Shown piece by piece: positions 26,644-43,326 of a DNA stretch of 64,000 bases; position 1 is the stretch's first letter; each line of letters opens with the position of its first letter. Below the pieces are notes generated by a model, which was given only the letters and a program-made list of their open reading frames with translations, searched no databases and was not told where the DNA came from. Source of the DNA: Amoebidium appalachense (Eukaryota > Ichthyosporea). The stretch lies in the NCBI GenBank assembly GCA_963693365.1, contig CAVNZM010000006.1, forward strand, positions 10,106,001 to 10,170,000. The letters run 5' to 3'. A program made the position numbers and the translations under genes.

Positions 26644-27732
26644 GGAACCAGCTGTGACTGCGAAAATAATAATGGCAGATGCTACGACAATCACCCATAA
26701 AAGGCGAAGCCCGATGAGTCGTGCCTGTGGCCGGTCGGCAGAATGAGCACGTGAATGAGCATGCCTGTTACAAAATAGACCAGAACGTAGACCTCGCAAA
26801 GCAACAGGTGGCCGGTTAGAGGAGATACTTATCCGCAAATAGCTTGAGAAAGGAGGATGGCTTGAAAAGGGCACGTGCTATATTAGTGTGGTCATTAGAC
26901 ATGTGTCACAAAGTTTAGGTTGCTGAGACCTGTGCCACGAACTACTTAGCTTGCAGATTGCCTCCTCCTCAAGCTAGCGTATACCATGATAACACAATGA
27001 TTTAGTTGAATAGAACAATAACATTAGGGGAAAGCCACTGGAATTCTTCCTCTACTCCGCTGCCATGCTTCCTTTTCTCACAGCCTCCTTCCCGATCGAT
27101 ATCCATATTCCACACTTTTTCTCGCCCGAATGCTTTACCTCGTCTGACTATGAACTCCCAACGTTAATCCGAAGCCGGTGATGACAGTGCCCAATTGGGT
27201 GTGTGTTATTATAGCTTAGTTTAATGACATATGTTGTACAGCTTTTCTAGCAAACCGTCACGGCGAGCCACTTGCCAGTCAGGTTGCCTGGCACTTGTAC
27301 TAGCGAAATATCATGTTGAGGAAGGCCTGAGTTAGTAAGCACCACCTTGGGTAACCACATGTCCCCAGCCAGATGCTCAATCAGTGCGCTTAAGCTTTGC
27401 GGACAGCTGGTCTTGCTTTATTTGCTATGCAGCACAAACACGTTAACGGTTGAAATCAACAAATACCATCATAAATATACGAAAACTCGTAAACTCTGAA
27501 ATTAACACAATGCGCCCTGCCATGTTCATAACATTCACGACGTCTACAATATAATGCGGCTTTTACCTTGTGTAGGTTTACGAAATGAAACGATTCTTGC
27601 ATTCTACTCGCACGTAAATTAAAGTAGTCTACGATTGGCCGTCAAGGTCAATATTACGAGACTTTTACCATGCCCTACGTGCATCACAACATGGGCATGC
27701 GCTGGTTTTTCACTATGATGGTGGTGCGGCTT
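25541..27732. other. Intergenic/upstream region, candidate promoter zone
   Basis: Mostly unique sequence. It includes a GC-rich CpG patch at about 26275-26345, a purine-rich GAGA block followed by poly(G) at 26578-26642, and AT-rich sequence after that. A 186-residue plus frame across 26097-26657 runs through the GC patch and GAGA repeat and shows no domain. No exon is called. Confidence 0.45.
26175..26192. promoter_or_regulatory. Perfect 18-bp palindrome with a CRE core
   Basis: GCAGCTGACGTCAGCTGC reads identically on both strands. Its centre, TGACGTCA, is the consensus CREB/ATF bZIP site, flanked by CAGCTG E-box-like halves. It lies just before a CpG-rich stretch and upstream of the minus-strand membrane-protein exons. 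A promoter role is inferred. Confidence 0.5.
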
Positions 27733-27962
27733 TCAGCTTCGCTGTTCCATCTCTCGCACCCCGGCCGCCTCCAATATCTGCATGTACTTCTCCCTGGGAA
27801 CCAGAGGCTCCTCACCGGTAGCCTTGCGCTCCAGGTGCTTGTATTCCTTGGCCATGTCTTTGTAGTCAGGGAACTCGTTGGTGCACACGGAGGAGATGGC
27901 TGCAGACGTGAGGGTAGGGAAGGTCTTCATGTTGACGTTGGAAAAGAAAGTGACTGGGAAGC
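27733..27962 (-). CDS. Terminal exon of an unidentified protein
   Basis: A minus-strand exon follows a good acceptor (CTCTCCACAG) and ends in TGA at 27733-27735, giving 76 residues. It reads FPVTFFSNVNMKTFPTLTS, then AISSVCTNEFPDYKDMAKEY and a charged, probably helical C-terminus ending MEQRS. Composition is ordinary and clearly not repeat-derived. I do not recognise the family. No upstream exons were found in the repeat-rich DNA beyond 28 kb, so it may belong to a gene with long introns or be a stranded remnant. Confidence 0.5.
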
Positions 27963-28830
27963 CTGTGGAGAGCACTGACCGTGAGCTTTATCATTCACGT
28001 GGAGAGACCTCGTGGAGAGAACAAGGCATACAGCTTCCAACGGTAGACAGCAAACGAACGCATCAACAAGAAGAAGCTCACACAAAGTTAGTGAATTCGA
28101 AGGGTTCTAATTGCCACTGTTCGCCTAACCTTCTCTAACATGCACACACCTTTCTCTCATGAAACTAACAGAACCAAAGCACTGCAAGTCCAAATATTGT
28201 CGTTTCGAAGAGGTTCAAAGCCAAGAGGTCCGTTGTCGACCACAACTGTACAAGCGCGCCTAGACCTGGAAACTTGCAATTGCTAATGTTACCTTTTTTC
28301 TTCACGATGCAGCCGAACGAATTGTCCTGCTTGCTGGTTGTGGCTGATTTCTTTTGCAATGCACAAGGAACGAAATGCGTGGGAGCTTCTTTTATCCGGG
28401 GTTATAGGCATGATAAGGCGACTCTGTCGCGACTCGAGGATGTGTGCGTGAATGTTCGTATCCAATCAACATGTTGTTACACTCCTCTGTGAGCCACTCC
28501 CTGAAATGGGTTTTTTCGGAAAATGCTTTTGATGACTATAAGGGATAAATGATTCTCGGATTTGATCCTCGAATATGGCCCAACCTCGGTCGAAGCGTGT
28601 ATGTCAAGCTTGAGGATTTCAAAGGCCACGCCAGAGCCATGTCATACATATCCTTGATTGAATCGTCCTCAGTCGTATGCATGTGACTGGTTTGTGTACC
28701 GTGATGTTTGGCGCGTGACGTCCGTGGTTTATGTACATGGACCGTCTACAATGCAGTCCACGAGTGCACTGGCCGGCCTTTTGGAGGCGTCACGTGTAGA
28801 ACATGTACACTGGTCTCCTGCCATGGCGTC

Positions 28831-28834
<4 letters not shown>

Positions 28835-28865
<31 letters not shown>

Positions 28866-29050
28866 CCCCTGCCCGCTAAACAATCCCCTCCCCCTGCCCC
28901 CCCCCCCCCCCCCCCCCTCAGGGCCCCCGGCCAGCCCCCCTCCCCCCACCCCTCCCCCCTCCCTAGCTTCCCCCCCCCCCCTCCGGCCCCTCCCCCCCCC
29001 CCCCCCCCCTCCCCCCACGGCCGGGCCGGCCGGCCCCCCCGGGCCTGCCC
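28835..29050. repeat. C-rich low-complexity block with GGCC palindromes
   Basis: Runs of C broken by GGCC and CCGGCC motifs, ending in a GGCCGGCCGG-type palindromic patch near 29020-29034. Confidence 0.85.
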
Positions 29051-29193
29051 GGCCACATGTACATGTCACCATATCATATGGTCCCGTGACAAGTAGGACT
29101 GTTCTGCAGTGAACATGTACATGTGACAGTAATGTTGGCCCACACTATAATTAGTACATGATCACTGCTCTACGAGTCAGGTTGAACTTTCTA

Positions 29194-29525
<332 letters not shown>

Positions 29526-29836
29526 CACTCTCTCATGATCACTGTCACTGACTCACTGTACATGTATAATGGACATGTCCAGCTGCTGTCACATGTATTA
29601 CTGTACCGTGACATGTGCATAAATGTTAACTAATATTTTTTCTGCGTCCCAAAAAAAATTCCCGCCAAAGATTATGTGTGCAGTGTCACTGGCCATGGCG
29701 TGCACACTTGTCGATTGTTTCAGAATTTGCTCATCCGATATCCATAACAAAACAGTAAAAAAAATGAATATGTGTGCAATGGTCGATATAAGTTGTTTCT
29801 CACTTGGCAATTGATATTGACATAAATTATCTCGGT

Positions 29837-30610
<774 letters not shown>

Positions 30611-30884
30611 AATTGCCGGAGCTCGAGCCAAGACTCCCATCAGACACTCCCGTCGTGGCTCCCCGAGATGACCAAGACAAATAGAAGCAGAAATGCAAGT
30701 CACTGAGGTATTTGTTCCTATTATTGTCCTAAGTAAATAGTATCTGTTTCTGATCAGAAAACCCCCAGTGAATTCGCCAGTAGGTTTCCTTCGAAAAATG
30801 AAACGCACCTGACCTTGGTCGATGAAAGAATCACACGTACATAGTCTGTGGTGGGCACTGGTGGCATTTAACGCGCTGCTGTCT

Positions 30885-31030
30885 CTCTCTCCCTCTCTCT
30901 CTGACACTATCTCCCTTCCTCTCTCCGTGTCTCTTTCTCTACATCTCTCTATCTCTTTATCTCTCTCCCTCTCCCCCTCTCCCTCAAGCTCTCTCTCTTT
31001 CCCGGGCTCTAAGTCTTCTCCTCTCTCGCA
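30885..31030 (+). repeat. Degenerate CT-rich tract
   Basis: CTCTCTCC-type repeats with interruptions, a likely decayed extension of the neighbouring CT arrays. Confidence 0.7.
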
Positions 31031-31099
31031 ACTGTTACACTGAGAATGTTCCAGACCTCTGATCAGCCCCAATTTTCTCCCTTTCTCTAGATGTCTCTC

Positions 31100-32080
31100 G
31101 ATCTGGCGCTCGCGCTCGCCGATCGGATCAGAGCACCACAGATCTAATTGTTTGTCTAAATGCGATTGGTCCTCGAGGAAATTACATGCACTGGCAGCTG
31201 CCAAGGCCACTGATCGCTCGTAATTTTTTAATTGGCCAAAAATGTCTCCAGCCAGTCAAACCCAAATTGGAACGCTGCGACCTACGATTCAATTGATTCG
31301 CGCGCCCTGATTGGCTGTACAATCTTTTTTTTTCTCTCTCTTTTTCTTGGCATCTCACGTGAGACCGGGTCTCCCCTTCCCCCAAACCCCTATCCCCCAA
31401 AACCCAACCTCTGACCGAGGTTGGGAAAAATGCATCGGCCACTAGTTACTGATTAGAGATGGCTACTTTTATTGGATGACCTATGAGACTACAATAGCGT
31501 TAGCAACCATTAGAGAGGGCACTAATATTAGTTGGATTCACAGTGTAGAATTACCAAATAGCATTAAATAAAATATGTGAATAAAGGGATGAAGGTGGTT
31601 ACCGGCATTGCGCATTCGTGTCCTAGAACTGCCTTGCTGGCTTTGCGCTGTTGGCAAATGAGTTTCAAATGCTAAATTTTATTGGTTCATGATCAGTTAT
31701 TTTTATAACCACAGTATTGAAGGCAACATTGTTAAATTGTCGCCGATGTCGACGTGGGGCCAGGCCGATTATCACACGTGTATTACACGGTGTAAAAGAT
31801 AGTTGAATTCAAAAGTCTATTATTCACTTCAACAATCCTAACTATAGATTAAAATATATGTTATACGAAAGTAGCGTCTTTTCCCTAACTTCCTGGACGG
31901 CATATGAATAGGAACCTGACTCAGGAGTCAGGAGTCAAAAATGCGTGGGAACACCTCGAATCTGATTGGAACTCCCGGAGAAGGTGCAAATGCTTTTTTG
32001 TACACACAAACACCGTCGCGCTTGGTGGCACATGTGCACACACGCATTTAAACGCATACACGTGCACCGTCGCACAGACA
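31100..32080. other. Unique, AT-rich intergenic stretch
   Basis: Low repeat content after the CT arrays and before the CA/TG block. No exon, RNA gene or mobile element could be supported. Confidence 0.4.
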
Positions 32081-32098
32081 CACCGTGACACGCACACG

Positions 32099-32133
<35 letters not shown>

Positions 32134-32149
32134 CACGTACACACGTACA

Positions 32150-32223
<74 letters not shown>

Positions 32224-32765
32224 ACCCACAAGCACACACGCATACGCACACGCCGGCATCTGGCTCGCCAGCACGCACGGAAGCAGACACACACACGCAC
32301 ACCTCCACCCAACTATCCATGCACAGAGGTGCGCACATGACGATGCGCACTTGATACGCTTTGTCGGTCACGTGTGGGATGGCGGGCAGCTGGAGAAACT
32401 GTGTGCTGTGACCTGAGCACAGCTTTTTCTTTTTTGGCGGAGAAGAGTGGGGGGGGGGGGGGGGGGGGGGGGGGGAGAGGGACCGAGGGGGACTCTTATT
32501 ATCCTTCACGTCCGCGCGGCATAGTTGGGTGCACATTGTGTGCCCGGTGGTAGGGCGGTGCTGGTCTGCGAGCGTGTGGCTTGTGTGGCGGCCTGAGCCG
32601 CGTGACCTGCATGCACGCCGGTGCAGCAATTGAGTGCACCCGGGGATGAGAACGAGGGAGGGGAGGAGGGAGGGGGGAGGGAAGGGGGGGACGGGGGGAG
32701 GGGCTCCGGGAGAGGAATTCGAACCACTAAGTGTGCATACTTGCGCACGCGCGAATGTACGTCAA

Positions 32766-32827
<62 letters not shown>

Positions 32828-32848
32828 CGTCACGGTGTGTGTGTGAGA

Positions 32849-32913
<65 letters not shown>

Positions 32914-33027
32914 CGCGTTTATTTATCCCGTTTCACCCCCAGCGACGCACCTCCTCAGGGACCTAACACAACCCGCAGTAGTAGTAGTTTGTGATCATCA
33001 TTTGATAGTATGTATCATGATCATGAT

Positions 33028-33083
<56 letters not shown>

Positions 33084-33110
33084 TGTGTGTGTGTGCGTGC
33101 TTGTGCGTGC

Positions 33111-33149
<39 letters not shown>

Positions 33150-33162
33150 TGTGTGTATGTGT

Positions 33163-33205
<43 letters not shown>

Positions 33206-33210
33206 CGCGC
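32081..33210. repeat. Cluster of (CA)n and (TG)n microsatellites with poly(G)
   Basis: (CA)n at about 32110-32222, a G-run at 32449-32475, then three (TG)n blocks at about 32775-32820, 32860-32910 and 33031-33200 with GC-containing interruptions. Read head on, CA followed by TG could fold as an inverted repeat. Confidence 0.92.
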
Positions 33211-33235
33211 GCCCGTGTGTGCGCGCACGTTTTTT

Positions 33236-33365
33236 ATTTTCATCCCGTTTTGTTCCCGGAGGGACCCCTCGGGGGCCTCATGGGGAACTACTACCGTCTT
33301 CCACCCAGCATCGGCAGTACTCTAGCTAGGGTGCTACGAGGGTGCTACGGTACTATTAGCTAAAC
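33236..33365 (+). repeat. Dispersed repeat copy (opposite copy at 49.97-50.1 kb)
   Basis: CCCGTTTTGTTCCCGGAGGG, then GGGGCCTCATGGGGAACTAC and a tail ending TTAGCTAAACTCACAC, corresponds to the minus strand of about 49967-50093 with moderate divergence. The CCCGGAGGGACCCC segment can form a hairpin. Confidence 0.6.
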
Positions 33366-33463
33366 TCACACGCCCTCAACAATCCTAACTATTTGCACAC
33401 ACATAGCCCAGGGTATTCACCCCAGCCACGCCGGTTGTACGTGCGCGCACGACTTAGCATCCG

Positions 33464-33585
33464 TGCGTGCGTGCGTGCGTGCATGTGTGCGTGCATGCGT
33501 GCGTGCGTGGTGCGTGCGTGCGTGCGTGCGTGCGTGCGTGTGTGTGTGCGTGCGTGCGTGCGTGCGTGCGAGCGTGAATGCAGGG

Positions 33586-33641
<56 letters not shown>

Positions 33642-33660
33642 TGTGTGTGCGCGCGCGCAC
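33464..33660 (+). repeat. (GTGC)n tetranucleotide array
   Basis: Tandem GTGC units with a short TGTG interruption and an imperfect centre near 33570-33590, ending in alternating GC. Confidence 0.93.
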
Positions 33661-33699
33661 GCGGGGCTTACGCTGTACAAGCCAGCCACGTGTGGACAT

Positions 33700-35110
33700 G
33701 TCTGTGAGAAGGTATGTGTGCGCGTTCGTGTCGGTAGAAGTGTAATTATGTAGTTTGCCTTATATAACTGTCAGGCTCTTCACGCTAAATACAGTGTTGA
33801 AGTTAGAGTGCTGTGTCTGGGGACGACTGTGAATGACTGAAATTCAAGTTGGTGAGAAATTCTACTGAATGTATTTGGGCAGTTCGTACTTGTGCGCAAC
33901 GTGTGGAATGTACAATGCCATGTGCGTGAGGCCGGGCACGTGTACCTGTTCATGAGTATGCGCATGGACGGGTTTTTTTATGTGTTTGCAAAGTCGTGCA
34001 CAATGGGCTCGTTGTGTGAAGTGCCTCGATATGTATATACTCGGCACCGTTGTGACACGCGGATGTAGAAGGATCTTGCCAATCATGAGTGTACATGTGC
34101 ACGTGTGTTCGCTGCAAAGCACCAGCATACACCTGTGTATGCTTGTGATTATTGGTTGAACACGTGCCTTTTTATGTGCATGTAGTACGTGGTAGCCAGC
34201 CTGAAGAGACTAAGCAATACACCCACCGCGTGCTTGCCGCAGTGCCCGGGGCGTGCATGTGTGGGTGCCTGTCACACTACTAATTAGTTGTGTGCACACG
34301 TGTGCGCGCGGGGGGATTGCTCGTGTACATGTCTACTTTGCCCTATGTTGTGTGTGGACCGTGAGGGCCGTACTGCTGATGTGTTGTTTGGCACAGAGAG
34401 CCTTAGGACTAGTCTACGTTTTGTTAACAAGTACTGACCATACAAATCCTCCTCCTCCCCCCCTCCCCCCCTCCCCCCCCCCCAAAAAAAACAAAAAAAA
34501 ACCACCCACCCACCCCCTCCCTCCCCCCCCCCCCCCCCCCCCCAGCTTTCTCCCCTCCGCTCCCTATACATCAACAGAAAAAAGAAAAACCAGAAGCTCC
34601 TTAATTCGGCCTACAGAGAATCATACTCACCCTTCTCGGAATCCTTCCTTTATCGCTTTGTACCCGGCAACGAGCTCTCAAGATAATTGAGATAAAAAAA
34701 GATAGATAATTAAAGATAAAAAAAACAAAAAACAAAAAAAGGACACGGAGCAGCAACTACAAAATCAACCTTAGTACTCAAACACACCGGGGCCACGGTC
34801 CAACCAAGAACTTGCACATGATAGTGCATGCCACGGTGATCACTTTTCATCAGGCACCAAATATAATTTCTTTTACACCGATGTTCAATAGCAACAAATG
34901 GCTGACATGGGCAAGGGAACTTAGATGTGTACCAGTATTGGCATCACAGTGTCACGTTCAGTAACCGCTGCCCCTACTCATTTAGTAAATTCCCGGGTTT
35001 TGATGTTCTACTACTGGTTTGTTTCACAATTTCAAGTGCTCATGCAAATTACAAAACATGGCCAGCGGCTAATGATTTTCCGCTTTTTTCCCCTCCGCTT
35101 ATCCATCACA
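33700..35110. other. Intergenic, no gene seen
   Basis: Mixed sequence with a C-rich/A-rich composite tract at about 34445-34545 and A-rich DNA at 34685-34740. No frame shows both splice sites and a plausible protein. Confidence 0.4.
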
Positions 35111-35113
35111 TTA

Positions 35114-37853
<2,740 letters not shown>

Positions 37854-38159
37854 TTCTGGTCTTTCAAATGCAAGATCCACTCAACTCTACTTAGATCTAA
37901 ACAACGATCAGGTGTCACGGAGGATCAATGTAGTTACATTCTCGAAGGACTCGTTGACCAGGTGGTGGTGATTGAGACACCCTGTTTATGTGATGGTTTT
38001 GAGAGCTAAACATGCTTCACAGTACAAGCACCTTTTCCGGGTGCTGGGTGCGCCAAGGTTCGTTTTTGGAGCAAGTTTACGTAACAGAGGCAGCTGTTGA
38101 CGTCAATGTGAGGTCAGGAACCTCGGGTGTCAAATTTATGTAGCTAACAATTCACATAT

Positions 38160-38357
38160 CATGTATCGCCAAATGTAGTTTGATAGACCACATAATACCG
38201 CAACACACACACGTCACATTCACAACAGACACCCAGAAAGATAGCCTACCTGTAAATTACAACATCCTTGATTTTATACTAAACACGCGTAACTACGACC
38301 TGTTTATTAGGTGTATTGATTGGCTTGAGAAACACATCACTACAAAATTATAGCGCA

Positions 38358-38422
<65 letters not shown>

Positions 38423-38454
38423 CCAGCTGATACCGAGTGTCCCGAGGGGAGCCC

Positions 38455-38499
<45 letters not shown>

Positions 38500-38705
38500 G
38501 GGGAACCCCAACTAATTGATTTCTCCTTGTAGTCTTTATGGTGTCTCGTAGAGAAAGTAAACCCTGATATATAGTCACCACCCGACATCTATGTACGTGA
38601 TCATGATATACCGCTGAGGGGATATTCCGAGCAAAACCCCCCCCCCATACCTGAGACTGGTTCTCTTTGCCTCGAGTAAACAGCGTAAACCCCCCATTTA
38701 CATAT
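38160..38705 (+). mobile_element. Decayed 3' end of a LINE-like element (copy 1)
   Basis: Matches copy 2 with an offset of 1483 bp: the coding end (a NYDLFIRCI then WLEKHITTKL stretch and TAG), a (CA)n block, CCGAGTGTCCCGAGGGGAGC, an A-run of about 38, GGGGAACCCCAACTAATTG, and a shared tail containing CCTCGAGTAAACAGCGTAAA. The upstream part is missing, consistent with 5' truncation. Confidence 0.75.
38358..38420 (+). repeat. (CA)n inside the LINE 3' UTR
   Basis: About 31 CA units directly after the ORF end of copy 1. The equivalent site of copy 2 holds about 24 units. Confidence 0.95.
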
Positions 38706-39848
38706 AGCTAACAATTTACACAAATTTACATTATCATCTAAACCTGTATCTATAGTTCCAGAATACAAATATCTTGGTATTCCGGTTAATTCTGTTGGTG
38801 TTATGTTTTCCCATATGGTCGAAAAGAGGGTAGAGCTGGCTCGTAAGCGGTTAGCTTTCCTCTCGGCTAATATTTTATAGACACGCCCCTCCATTTATTC
38901 GCACTTTTGTCTTCCCGGCATGTGAATATGGTTTACCCCTTCTCGCCGCTTGGATCAAGAAAGAGAGAACTAGAGCGCTTAAACCCTTGGCAAATTTCCT
39001 TGAAGCAGAAGTTGCCTCCTTTCTATCTAACAACTGTTGTAAACCTGGGCCTGTAACACTCTCGATATATGGTCTGGTCCCAATAGCTGCTAGAGTATCC
39101 CATCTCGCGCTGAAATTCAGTAAGCACATAAGCCGCTTAAAGAAGTATTTGCCATCCCACCCTCTCTTATCTATCCGACCTGTCCCCTCCTCACCTCTCC
39201 CCTCTTTCCTTCCCTCTCTCTCTCCTTTTCCCCCGGGCACAAATACAAATAAACCCCGCAAAAGTGTGCGTGTGACTTTGGACTGCCACTTACTTATTAG
39301 ACATGTAAACAATCACAGGAAAATTACGCAATATAACAAATGGAAAAAGATACCACACGACACCAGACTCGATGAAAGCGTGACACCTTGAAAAACTAAG
39401 CCTTATGTCTCGTTTTATATACAATGACCGCCTTAACCATATTGCCAAATATGGCACTCGCAAATTTGTAACACCTAAATACATATTACCTTCCTGTAGA
39501 ATTGGTCTTTCTCTAGCTGATGGTATTATTGATCACATACCACGCTTTTACTGTACACGTGCTATACAGAGGAGGTCTAATAAGTATAAGGTGGCATCGT
39601 TTGCATGCCCAAACAACACACACACACACCAGTTTAAACGGTCATGTATCGCCAAATGTAGTTTGATAGACCACATAATACCGCAACACACACACGTCAC
39701 ATTCACAACAGACACCCAGAAAGATAGCCTACCTGAAAATTACAACATTCTTGATTTTATACCAAACACTCGAAACTACGACCTGTTCATTAGATGTATC
39801 ATCAGTGATTGGCTTGAGAAACACATCATTACAAAATTCTAGCGCGCG

Positions 39849-39906
<58 letters not shown>

Positions 39907-40150
39907 CACAACCACCTGATACCGAGTGTCCCAGGGGAGCTCGAAAAAAAAAACAAAAAAAAACAAAAACAAACGGGGAACCCCAACTAATTGATTTTTC
40001 TTAGTCTTTATGGTGGCTCGTAGAGAAAGTAAACCCTGATATATAATCATCACCCGACAGCTATGTACGTGATCATGATAGACCAGTCTCAGGTATGGGG
40101 GTTTTTTGCTGGTCTCTGTTTGCCTCGAGTAAACAGCGTAAACCCCCAGT
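38706..40150 (+). mobile_element. LINE-like retrotransposon remnant (copy 2)
   Basis: The C-terminal part of a reverse-transcriptase ORF with frameshifts and stops. A segment near 38735-38880 reads VPEYKYLGIPVNS and ELARKRLAFLSANIL; the KYLG motif is typical of the end of non-LTR RT domains. A second, shifted frame has LANFLEAEVASFLSNN and SIYGLVPIAARVSHLALKF; a third (39405-39842) is intact for 145 codons to a stop after the WLEKHIITKF end. The 3' UTR repeats copy 1: (CA)n at about 39857-39903, an A-rich tract and a shared tail to about 40150. The element is not functional. Confidence 0.75.
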
Positions 40151-41119
40151 AGTACCTGCACACTAGACACTTCGAGCGCGCACACGCTGGCCCACTGGGT
40201 CACACGGCTGCCAAATATCGCACCACCGGCCACAACAACAAAACACACACACATATGTACGCAGGCCTACGCACTTACGCACACACGAGGCTCACATACA
40301 AAACGCACACACACAACCCGGCACACACACGTGCACGTGCACACCGTATGCGAGACTTTCTCTCTAATGGGGGAGAAAAAACAGCCCGGGCGTACGCGCA
40401 TGTGTCGCCGACCACGTACACACACACACAAGAAGCATAGTGTCACATAAACGCAAACAAGCACTCAACGGCACACAGACGCACAGACGTTCACATGCAC
40501 GTGTGTGCGCGCTCACCTGGCTGAGCGTGACACATGCATTTATTTCGTGAACATTCTTGCATTCGCCCACGCAACGTGATGTTCACTACACACCCACACA
40601 CTGTCGGTGTACACACACAAATACATTGGTGCCGTAGATATGCACACACACACATGCACACACATAGACGCACACACGCACTCACACAGGCATACGCACA
40701 CGCACACGCGCGCGCACACACACCCCGGCAGACACAGAGGCACATATTATGTGTACTTGCACACGTGCGCGCGCGCCGGACACACACACCAGCGATTAAA
40801 TGCTGCCCTAGTCAGATATGAAACGCCCTCAATTAACGAATGTAAGAAGTTGGTGCGTGGGGTTAAGATTTTGGGGAGTTAGGGAGTTAAAGGTGGGTGG
40901 CTGGCCCTACCAAGGGGGTGGTGGTGGTGGTGGGGGGAGGGGGGGGGGGGGGGGGGGGTGGGCACAACCACCGAAAATAGGTGGGTGGGTAGGTGGGGTG
41001 GGGAAAGGGGGGAGGAGGGAGGGGAGGGAGAGAACCCAGTGGAGGAGTTATGTTTGGGGCCTAGCAGCCACTCCCTCCTCATTCTTCCCGCGGAGCTCAC
41101 CCCCTCGCTCCTCTCCCCC

Positions 41120-41150
<31 letters not shown>

Positions 41151-41387
41151 ACACACACGCACACACACACAGTTGTGCCACTGCACTGATTAGAGTTGCA
41201 CATGTGAACAGGTGGGCAAAAGAATACTTTAGCAGCCGCTAGGTTTTATAGGTGGGACATGCTCTCAGATGAGACATAATATCTTGAACTTTACCGTTAT
41301 CAAAACTTAGACCGTTTACAGTGTTAGGTCATTGTACCTCTCCCAAGGCCCTTTAGTATCATCTGCCTTCGTAAATGTCCACTAAGC

Positions 41388-41423
<36 letters not shown>

Positions 41424-41477
41424 ACCAACACACACACACACACACACACACATACACACACACACTCCCTCCCACAG
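40151..41477. repeat. CA-rich and poly(C)/poly(G) sequence
   Basis: Degenerate CACA/CGCA sequence to about 40790, GGTGG/G-runs at 40915-40960, a C-run with (CA)n at 41116-41172 and a C-run with (CA)n at 41390-41464. No gene is supported apart from the candidate exon that follows. Confidence 0.8.
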
Positions 41478-41572
41478 AAATAAACAAAAAACTTGGTGTG
41501 AAAGTGCACCTGAAGGGTGAAGTTCGTGAATGGGCACCACAAGTGGCATCTCAGAATGTTCATTCGTGTTAG
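41478..41572 (+). CDS. Candidate terminal exon, unidentified
   Basis: A strong acceptor (CTCCCTCCCACAG) precedes a 31-codon frame reading NKKLGVKVHLKGEVREWAP and ending QNVHSC before TAG. The preceding (CA)n/C tract fits a 3' splice region. No upstream exon was identified, so this is weak. Confidence 0.25.
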
Positions 41573-41746
41573 ACTTACAGGGCCTCGTAATGACTCAGAC
41601 TTAAAGTTTTTTCTACTTTAAAAACACATGTGTTTTGCCTCGTGGTACCTAGGCTCAAACCGTAGTACACACCTGCAATCACAGTATTGTAACAGGCACA
41701 GGAAAAAGATGGCACGTGTACTACGCCAATCAAGCCTGCAGCCCCG

Positions 41747-41789
<43 letters not shown>

Positions 41790-41861
41790 GAACCTGCTAG
41801 CATTGAGCCCAGACCCCCCCCCCCTCCCCCCCCCCCAACACACACACACACAAAAAAAAAA

Positions 41862-41897
<36 letters not shown>

Positions 41898-41935
41898 GGG
41901 GGGGGAGGGGGGGGGGGGGGGGGGGGGGGTAAAGA
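41747..41935. repeat. Poly(A), poly(C), (CA)n and poly(G) compound tract
   Basis: An A-run (41750-41786), C-runs (41815-41836), a short CA block, an A-run then G-runs to 41930, all within 190 bp. Confidence 0.92.
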
Positions 41936-42173
41936 AAAAAGACAGCGTCTATGGAGTACATACGCTACAATTACACCGGCTACAGCCTGCGGCATGCGCA
42001 GCTTGCCCACTCGAATGACTATTTTCCTAGCTGACTACAAATCCACCGATTCCTGGGTGGGCAAGCACCTGCGAATTCCCTTTCACATCAATCCCTATTG
42101 CAGTTTGCATGCACGTGGGAGCCATGCACGTGGGTTCCATATTTTGCACCTTACTGTAGCAACAGTTGGGACC

Positions 42174-43290
42174 TCATGCCCCGTCGGGTGGTGGTGTCCA
42201 TTCATGGCCGGTGAAGGGGCTGCACCAGAGGGGCCATAGGGCGTGCCCCACACCCAGGTTGTGTATTGTGTGGTGCCCGGTGGGGGTAGGCCATGGGGTG
42301 GGACGTCTTTGGTGAAGCCACAGGTATATTGAACTGGCTCGTATTTGATCGGTAGTGGCCGTGGGCTGATGCACACAGTTGCGAGGAAAATGATTGGGCG
42401 GGAAATGAAGGACCCGCAGCCGATTGGTTCCTGAAAGGTGCACCTGTTGCCATGGGAATGTTGCAGAGTGCTGCTTTTTCATTGGTTCTGTCGTTTTCTT
42501 CGTGACCATACATGGGTGCAGAGGGGGACGTGGCAGAAAACGCCGGGGCAGCCATAGGCATGTCTGCATAGCTGGTCTTTCAGGGTGTGCAATGGGTGAG
42601 TGTTCGTATAGGGGTAAGGCGTAGGGCACGTTAGAATGGGTGGATGTGCATGCTGCTGGGGCTGAAGGTTCAATATTCCTTAGGCTTGGCTGGGGGCTGT
42701 GAGCGAAGGATGATAAACTTGCGTCAGAAGATTTTGTTGGTAATAATTGCGGCTGGCTTATGGTGGGTCTGCTGTGCGACAAGAACGGCGATTGGAATGT
42801 GTCTCTGGACGGATAGTTCGTTGCAGCCTGTGTGTGTGGCATGGTTGCGGTGTGCGGGATAGTGTGTAACCCCGACTCACTGATTGCACCCATCGTCACC
42901 ACCTCCTGTCTATCATAGTAAACCCATAGGTCGCAGTGCACACGTATTCTCACAGTTCCGTACATCTCCCAATCCTCGGCAGTAATACAGGACAACACAC
43001 GCCCTACGGCACACCCACCACCCATTATAATCTCCTCCGGAGTTGCTCCGTTTTGAAACGGGTGGCCAGGGATGGACAGTGCGTAGACGCCCTTAATTGC
43101 AGTTGTCTTAAATGATATGTCGTGCCATTTTGTGCGCACACGAAGTGTAAGCGCCTGGATGAAGTCGTATGGTGGGTCGATGAATACGACCTGCAACGTT
43201 TTATGCTTGTGATTAGTGCTCCAGACGAAACCCGGCCCACGGTTTACTTAAAGAAACAAAAGCAAATTGTCCAAACCCCCCCCCCCCCCT

Positions 43291-43326
<36 letters not shown>

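Noticed and set aside
26097-26657. 186-codon plus-strand ORF
   Set aside because: It runs through a CpG-rich patch, a GAGA repeat and poly(G); no splice signals or recognisable protein segment.
32710-32745. GGTTCGAATTCC-like pol III B box on the minus strand, possible tRNA
   Set aside because: The flanking sequence cannot form the T-arm or acceptor stem, and no A box lies at the right distance.
38706-40150. Intact retrotransposon or integrated virus
   Set aside because: Frameshifts and stops break the RT-like frame, the 5' part is missing, and no capsid or other viral gene is present anywhere in the window.
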